A DNA stretch of 38,164 nt. It comes from Silene noctiflora. Taxonomy: Eukaryota; Streptophyta; Magnoliopsida; Caryophyllales; Caryophyllaceae. A program made the translations under genes and the position numbers. Of this stretch, positions 32,582 through 38,164 are shown in pieces. The stretch lies in the NCBI GenBank assembly GCA_009801015.1, contig VHZZ01000028.1, positions 410,853 to 449,016 on the forward strand, in the 5' to 3' direction. Within the stretch, counting starts at the first letter, position 1. Each line of letters opens with the position of its first letter. Under the pieces are notes generated by a model, which worked only from the letters and a program-made list of their open reading frames with translations, searched no databases and was not told where the DNA came from.

Positions 32582-32761
32582 GACAATAAATCTTTTCAAA
32601 TTAAATTGATAATGTGAAAATTGCACTCCGCCTTTTTTTGACAGTAAATATTAGGTTACTAGTTTAATACCCGTGCAACTAACAATAAATCTTTTCAAGT
32701 TAAATCGATAATGTGAAAATTGCACACTGCCTTTCTTTGACAGTAAATATTAGGTTACTAG
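32582..32761. repeat. 99-bp direct duplication ending in Helitron termini
   Basis: Units 32582-32662 and 32681-32761 are about 93% identical (AATCTTTTCAA, GATAATGTGAAAATTGCAC, GACAGTAAATATTAGGTTAC). Each ends in CTAG followed by a minus-strand Helitron-like 3' terminus containing CCCGTGCAA. The unit's host part also occurs upstream of LEA copy 2 (GAATGTGAAAATTGCACTAC, about 38010). Confidence 0.75.
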
Positions 32762-32925
32762 TTTAGGACCCGTGCAAAGTTGTGCGGATATTAATAAAAA
32801 AAATAAAGTCCATAATTGGAGGGTTTGGAGGGTTTGTATATTAATGTTAGTTAACTCACGCAACAAATACTCCATTTGTCCCAATCATTTATTCCTGTTT
32901 TTTATCCTTTGTGAGCGGTATGTTA

Positions 32926-32981
32926 TCTACATAGTATAAAAGCTAAGTCATTTGGAGAGTTTCTATTGGCTCTTGATTTTC

Positions 32982-33013
<32 letters not shown>

Positions 33014-33383
33014 AAAGGTGGTCCCCCACCAAAAAAACNTGGGTTTTGTTGATTTAATTTCTTTAAAATAACCGTTGCAATCAATACATACATGTTACAT
33101 ACAAAATGATAATATACAAAAAATTACAATATGAACTATATATTTTTTGCTTGATAATATAACACAATAAATACGCATTAAGCACTTATACTCTATATCC
33201 ATATTAAAGAAAACATAAAATAACAATAATCGAAAAATATTTAAATTTTTTTGTTGATAAAATTAATGACTGCATTGAACAATTTAATAAGGAATAAATA
33301 TGTCGAGATTATATGTTGTTATGTACTGCATTGAACATTTAATTATTACGACCCGTGCATTTTCTGCACGGGTTTAAAACTAG
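32926..33383 (+). mobile_element. Helitron array, element A
   Basis: Starts TCTACATAGTATAAAAGCTA after A, and ends with hairpin CCCGTGCATTTTCTGCACGGG-type arms (33350-33372 region), then TTTAAAACTAG at 33383, followed by T. It contains a poly(A) run at about 32980-33010 and the ambiguous base 33039. No coding frame. Confidence 0.75.
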
Positions 33384-33810
33384 TTACCTTATATAAAAGC
33401 TAAGTCTTTTTAAGACTTCTGATTGGCCGCTTAAATTAAGGAAATAAAAAAAAAATTGACCCTACCACNACTTATACCATCACTCACATAAAATTTTGAT
33501 GAATTAATGTGTTAGTTCACTAATTTTGTAAATTTAATAAGTAAGGAATTATCCAACATAACAAATATATGTCTAATAAATCTCGCAAAAAATATTAATG
33601 AAATGAAAATTTTTAAAATCGAAAAAAAAATACCATAATAATTATACCAATTAAATGATTACGGTGATTTTTTTAACATCGAAAAAATCACCATAATAGT
33701 ACATAACAAATACTTATATTGATAAAAACAAAAATATTTAAAATTGAAAAAAAATCACTATAACATTTTAAAAACCACCCGTGCATTTTTATGCACGGGT
33801 CTAAAACTAG
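33384..33810 (+). mobile_element. Helitron array, element B
   Basis: Follows element A directly. It opens TTACCTTATATAAAAGCTAA, the same start motif as A, and ends with hairpin CCCGTGCA...TGCACGGG, then TCTAAAACTAG and T. Base 33469 is N. Confidence 0.72.
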
Positions 33811-34266
33811 TTACTATAAAAGTAAAGTCTTTTCCAAACTTCTTATTGTTTCCTTATATTCAGGAAAAAAACAAAACACTTTTAAAAATGGCTCCACCAC
33901 ATAATTTGTCAATTTTTATTGTGATTTCTTAAACTATAACTAGAATTTGTGTTTGCCGGTATTTTCTCTCCATCTTTTATAATCGATATAATTTCTTCTT
34001 ATTTTTTAGCTACTATTTATATTGGTTTAACTATAATATTAAAACTATGTTATATTCATTAAATATAATATACACATTTACAAAAATATAACTCATATTT
34101 TGCTTGCGTTTTCATTTAAAATTTAAAATAATTAATATAGCTCAACAATTTAGACTTGATCATAATGATATATATAAAAAAACTTATGGTATAATTGTGT
34201 GTAATACTTTGTATATCAAAATTTTGAAGGCAAACCCGTACATTATTTGCACGGGTCTAAAAGTAG
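33811..34266 (+). mobile_element. Helitron array, element C
   Basis: Opens TTACTATAAAAGTAAAGTCT and ends with a diverged hairpin CCCGTACATTATTTGCACGGG-like structure, then TCTAAAAGTAG. The terminal GTAG has lost the canonical C. Confidence 0.6.
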
Positions 34267-34429
34267 TTTTAATTAAAGACAAACAAATAATTAAGACCGA
34301 AGAGATTAACAAACAACTCTTCCTTTTCATACCAGCATGTCATAACAATACCATATCATAAAAACTAACATATTTCATATGTTATCTAAAAAACAACCCG
34401 TGCATTTGTTTACACGGGATTAAAACTAG
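34267..34429 (+). mobile_element. Helitron array, element D (short)
   Basis: A 163-bp segment that closes with CCCGTGCATTTGTTTACACG, GGATTAAAACTAG and then T. It has no recognisable 5' terminus of its own, so it may be the true end of element C read past C's weaker terminus. Confidence 0.6.
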
Positions 34430-34565
34430 TATGAATTGATTGCTGGGTTAGGAAGAAGAGTGATGGACAGAGACGGCTCAGATGAGGAAGGCTGAGATAA
34501 CAGTGTATTATGATTTTGTATTAGGGTTAGTAACAGTCAGGGTTTAGACTTTAGAATAATATCGA

Positions 34566-34720
34566 ATAACAGTAGGTCTCGTGAGAAACCGTATCTCACT
34601 AATTTAGCGAGAAACATAATAGAAAAACAAAAAAATTAGTGGGTCTCTCACCCCATTATGTGAAAGGTCTCTCAATAACGCTATTAAGAGACCGTCTTTC
34701 TGAAGTTTTTGTGAACTAAT
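34566..34720. repeat. GAGACCGTCTC repeat, copy 4
   Basis: Begins CAGTAGGTCTCGTGAGAAAC and ends AGAGACCGTCTTTCTGAAGT followed by TTTTGTGAA. It is the reverse complement of 18508-18645 along its length. Confidence 0.75.
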
Positions 34721-35029
34721 AATTGTTCGTAAAACAAATCAATGTCGCAATTTCACTGAAAAACAAAGCATGTTCTACATCATGGCTATTTTCTTAATAT
34801 CTAGTCATGTTAAACATTGGTTTGTATTCGGGTTAGTATTTATCTAATTTAAATATATTCGACATATTATATATGAATTATGATAGAACTTTTGATACTT
34901 AACTGCTGATAATCAGTTGTTTGTATAAAGATTTTGTTGTTAATTATTGAATCATCTTAACATTTGTGATCATGTGTTGAATTAATATATTGAACAACAA
35001 TAAAATATTATTTTTTAATTAATAAAGTT

Positions 35030-35272
35030 AGCTATTGACATCAAATTTGTTAAAAATCTTATGTCTATTTGAGTACAACAAATTTGATGCCTATATGACA
35101 TATAGACATCAGAGTTTTTAAAAGTCATCTAATGCTTATTAGTTAAATAAATACCAGACTTAAATTTGATGCCTATTGATCTTATAATAGACATGACTCG
35201 ACTTAATATTAGATCAAAATTTGATGTCTATTAATAAAAAGATTGATGTCTATCACGCCTTTTGTAGTAGTG
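35030..35272. mobile_element. CACTA (En/Spm-type) element, one terminus
   Basis: The right end, read inward, is CACTACTACAAAAGGCGTGA, a typical CACTA terminus. Inside are multiple subterminal copies of TTTGATGYCTAT and inverted GACATCAAATTT, as expected for En/Spm subterminal repeats. The opposite CACTA end was not found, so the element is truncated or its left end has decayed. No transposase is present. Confidence 0.7.
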
Positions 35273-35276
35273 AATT

Positions 35277-35820
35277 GCATAAATAGGATTATACATCAAG
35301 TTGTATATAAGCATTGTACAACAAAGGTATAAGTATCTGAGCTTATGTGTATTTTTTCCGAGCTAATTCAAAGTTTATAGTTTTATTGTGTAAATGGATG
35401 AGTTCAAATACTTTTTAATAAAGCTCATATTCTTATAAATAAAACTCGAATACTTTATTACAAAGCTCATATTCTATACCGTATAACTGATATATTTGGT
35501 GGTATAGTCCATGATTTGAGTCAATTGTGTTGTAGCAAATACTCATTTGAAATGGGGTTACTCGCACAAATAGAATTATACATCCAGTTGTATATAAGTA
35601 TTGTACAACTAAGGTATAAGAATCCGAGCTTATATGTATTTTTCCTGAGCTAATGCAAAGTTCATATTTTTAATGTGTAAATGGATGAAATCAGATACTT
35701 TATAATAAGGCTCATATTCTTTAACATAAAGCTCGAATACTTTATTATAAAGCTCAAATTCTACCCCGTATAACTGGTTGTATAGTTCATGAATTGGGTT
35801 ACTCGGAGGTATACTATTAT
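35277..35820. repeat. Two-unit tandem repeat, period about 287 bp
   Basis: Unit 1 starts GCATAAATAGGATTATACAT at 35277 and unit 2 starts GCACAAATAGAATTATACAT at 35564. Both continue with TTGTATATAAG, ATTGTACAAC, GAGCTTATRTGTATTTTT, AATACTTTATTA and CCGTATAACTG. They are diverged, non-coding and satellite-like. Unit 1 abuts the CACTA terminus at 35272. Confidence 0.8.
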
Positions 35821-36087
35821 GAAACATGAGCTTTACAAATCTTCTTTATTCAAAGGTAAATGATAAAGAGGTAAATGATCAAAATGTCTTCCCTCTTTAC
35901 TCGTCTTTTAGAGCAAGATTTTGAGATGCTTTAGCAAACTTCTAACATTGTAAATTATCTTATTCTTTTATTTGTAACTGTCACGACACTTTTTAATTCT
36001 CTAGATCAAATATTCGTAGCGAAATACTAATACGATAATGTATATTCTTTTTTTTTTTGTTTACATTGAACAATAATAGGAATAATT

Positions 36088-36898
36088 TCCTCTATACTAA
36101 AAGATTAACACATCTCTAAATTCTCCCGCTTAAATTTTTCGCCTAAATGATATTTTACTTGACAATATTTATTTCCTTATTTTCCACCTCTTACTAATAT
36201 TATATTTAGTATATTATAACATTAAATTAAAAGTAAAGTTAGATCTATGCAAATAAATTTATTTAGAATGCCCCTTTATAAATCAAACTAAAAAATATCG
36301 TCTAAAATATTAATACAAAATTTATATATAGTAGATTTATTAAATGTAAAATGATTAATGGTAACATTTTAATTACAATTTGCTCGAATGAAATCTTCTA
36401 CAAATACCATACTATAGTACGCATGGGCGGGATTTATAGGGGGTGACCCCTCACCCCCAATAATTTTGAAAATAATTTTGAAAATAGATATATGCTTTTA
36501 ATTTTGCATATTAAAATCAAGGATCGAACTTGCATTATCTTGCTTGCAATTTATATTCATTCAACCATCATGACAATGACAATATAGTGATATTTTAAAG
36601 AAGCATAATTATATTTGAAATAAGTGTTTCGGTGAGCCTAGCGCTCTCCATTATCAATTTGTTTTATAATTTATCAAGCATTAATTAAAACTTATATATT
36701 AATATAGGTTATTGTTAAAAGGGCCTATCTTTTAAATATCGCACAACGCCCTCGAAATGTTAGGAACGACCATGATTCGAGTGATTATATTTTGGCCTTT
36801 TTTTATGCTATAAATTTTATTAATAGCCCCCATTGCATAAATTCTAGATTCGCCACGCCACGCCACGCCACTGATAGTACGAGATCTATATATACTAG
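36088..36898 (+). mobile_element. Helitron copy 4, interrupted by a hAT MITE
   Basis: The 5' end TCCTCTATACTAAAAGATTA is at 36088 and the 3' end CTAG at 36895-36898, followed by T. It is related to copy 3 (10058-10634), sharing the CAAATACC-TACTATAGTACG segment and GAGATCTATA before the end. The terminal hairpin palindrome is split by the hAT MITE at 36422-36873. Without the insert and one duplication copy the Helitron is about 350 bp. Confidence 0.85.
36422..36873. mobile_element. hAT-type MITE nested in Helitron copy 4
   Basis: A 452-bp element between perfect 8-bp repeats ATAGTACG at 36414-36421 and 36874-36881. It starts CATGGGCGGGATTTATAGGG. It ends, inverted, in CAGTGGCGTGGCGTGGCG, which includes four CGCCA units in a row. 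Subterminal GGGGGTGACCCCTCACCCCC forms a small hairpin as in the 6532-6821 element. Confidence 0.9.
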
Positions 36899-37079
36899 TA
36901 ATAATAATAAAAGGTAACAATGAAGAGCTTATATTCCATCAAATGCAACGGTTACAAATTCATACCCTTATTCATAATGTACTATAAAAACTAACAAGCT
37001 AAGGATTGGGCTAACTTTTCGAGTTTATGATATAATAAATAAATATATGAATTAGTATTCTTCAAAATGTGTAATTAAT

Positions 37080-37652
37080 TCATTTCATGCCAGTGGCATC
37101 CTTTACTGCATCTGCCGCCTCTCGTGCCTTGGCTTGCATTTGTGATCCAGCCTATGTTTGATAATATCAATAGTATTACAGTAAAAAAAGACATAATTAT
37201 TTACCAATGTATGCATGTATATATGCAACTTATAACTTTATTTACTGTCTTAATTATTTATAAATAAATTCTTAGTAATTTTGTTTAGGAAAAACTGTAG
37301 TACCTCTTGCATGGATTCTTTTGCAGATTGGGCAGCATTGCTAGCTTTTTCAGCTATGTTTCCGGCCTTTTCCTATCGTAAGAAGCATGATTTAAAGAAA
37401 ATTATAAAATATAACTCGATAAATGTTAATTACTCTGAATTCTACACAAAATATATTATATTATTTAACGCATATGTTTTGATTTAACTATTTGTAAATT
37501 AGCCGTCTTATTGTAAGATTATTTCATAAATTTCTTAGAAGATGATACATCACAACTCCGATTAAGTATAGTATGTAAAAGCGGAAGAGGTTTACCTTGG
37601 CTTGGCCCTTGGCCTCACCAGCGTGGTAGCTTGCATTCTCGGAGTTGTTCAT
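37080..37652 (-). CDS. KIN/LEA-like small stress protein, tandem copy 2
   Basis: Tandem paralogue of the gene at 31603-32241. Three exons, 37596-37652, 37304-37372 and 37080-37151, are identical in length to copy 1 and phase 0 throughout, giving 65 residues. Protein blocks are MNNSENASYHAGEAKGQAK, EKAGNIAEKASNAAQSAKES, then MQE, AGSQMQAKAREAADAVKD and ATGMK. It differs from copy 1 at about nine positions; the most notable are Met-to-Ile in exon 2, QG-to-RE in exon 3 and the last residue Asn-to-Lys. All splice sites are canonical, so both copies look functional. Similarity continues about 400 bp upstream, including the TATA box, and about 90 bp downstream, so a genomic segment and not a cDNA was duplicated. 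Confidence 0.9.
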
Positions 37653-38164
37653 TTTCAGAAAGTAAATAAATTGAATATTGTTTAGAAATTGGAAAATGTT
37701 CTTGTTTTGAAATTCAAGTTTGGATGATGATTTTCTCATTCCATTGGGTGAAGGGTATATATAGGTTTAACTTTTGAATAATCCCAATTACTCTTTTTTG
37801 TGACTAACTATTTGAGATCCTAATTATGAGGCTGTCCTTCAAAAAATATATATGCCTTTTAATTTTGTGAACTTTGGGATCTTAAATTAAGGTTGAATAT
37901 GAATTTATTTGAGAGAAGAAGCTAAAAACTTGGTTCTCCTACCTTAATTTATGGATCAATATATACTCAAATATACAATCTAGTTATCAATGACAATGAA
38001 TTAAAATCAGGAATGTGAAAATTGCACTACACCTTTTATTTGAATGTAGTTTCTCTATGAGTGTGTAATAACAAACTAGTATAGATCCTTTATTTTATAG
38101 TGCATTATTTATAGATTTTAAAATTGTCAAATTATTAATTTTTCATATTTTAACATGAGAATAA
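37653..38164. other. Upstream region of LEA copy 2, duplicated
   Basis: From the start codon to about 38040 this aligns with 32242-32640 (GGTATATATAGGTTTAACTT, GAGATCCTAATTATGAG, ACCTTAATTTATGGATCA, GTGAAAATTGCAC). This marks the right extent of the duplication. A CTAGTATAGATCC near 38076 may be another Helitron-like terminus, cut by the window. Confidence 0.65.
37756..37763 (-). promoter_or_regulatory. TATA box of LEA copy 2
   Basis: TATATATA in the context CCTATATATACCC on the minus strand, about 104 bp upstream of the ATG, equivalent to the element of copy 1. Confidence 0.65.

Noticed and set aside
32582..34429. CRISPR-like array, because of the regularly spaced CCCGTGCA...TGCACGGG palindromes
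   Set aside because: Spacing is 160-460 bp and irregular, the repeats are hairpins next to CTAG Helitron ends, and this is plant nuclear DNA.

Overview
This is a plant nuclear window: AT-rich, spliced genes with GT-AG introns, one nuclear-type tRNA-Asn, and gaps filled with short non-autonomous transposons. The protein families point to a eudicot. The repeat style (Stowaway ends reading CTCCCTCCGTCCCGG, TIR elements rich in GTGACGG) made me think of Caryophyllales, but that is an impression and not a demonstrated placement. Four single N positions (6561, 10500, 33039, 33469) mark unresolved bases; all lie in repeats.

Layout. 1-6.8 kb is a gene-free graveyard of transposons: hAT-type and Mutator-type MITEs with perfect target-site duplications, and two minus-strand Helitrons. 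6.86-7.39 kb holds only the first exon of a TBL/PMR5-type O-acetyltransferase gene (minus). 7.5-12.5 kb is again repeats (Stowaway copies, a long foldback, a Mutator MITE, a Helitron), ending with tRNA-Asn(GUU). 12.9-28.3 kb is the gene-rich core. All four genes are on the minus strand and all four models stay in frame through every splice junction: a tetraspanin (2 exons, 252 aa), tryptophan synthase beta type 2 (6 exons, 499 aa), a DUF1262 protein (3 exons, 400 aa) and an archaeal-type cofactor-independent phosphoglycerate mutase (5 exons, 495 aa). 28.4-31.5 kb is AT-rich non-coding DNA. 31.6-37.7 kb carries two tandem copies of a tiny three-exon KIN/LEA-like stress protein gene (65 aa each). 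They are separated by an end-to-end array of Helitron termini, a CACTA end, a 287-bp tandem repeat and a Helitron carrying a nested hAT MITE.

The genes do not form a pathway or operon. Two primary-metabolism enzymes (TrpB2 and ApgM-type PGAM) belong to families best known from archaea, and they happen to sit about 5 kb apart. The most informative material is the mobile DNA: several independent, exactly delimited insertion events, including a nested hAT insertion whose empty site survives in a sister Helitron 26 kb away, a tRNA-derived SINE with a 17-bp duplication, and a tandem Helitron array. I found no convincing undescribed multi-gene system.
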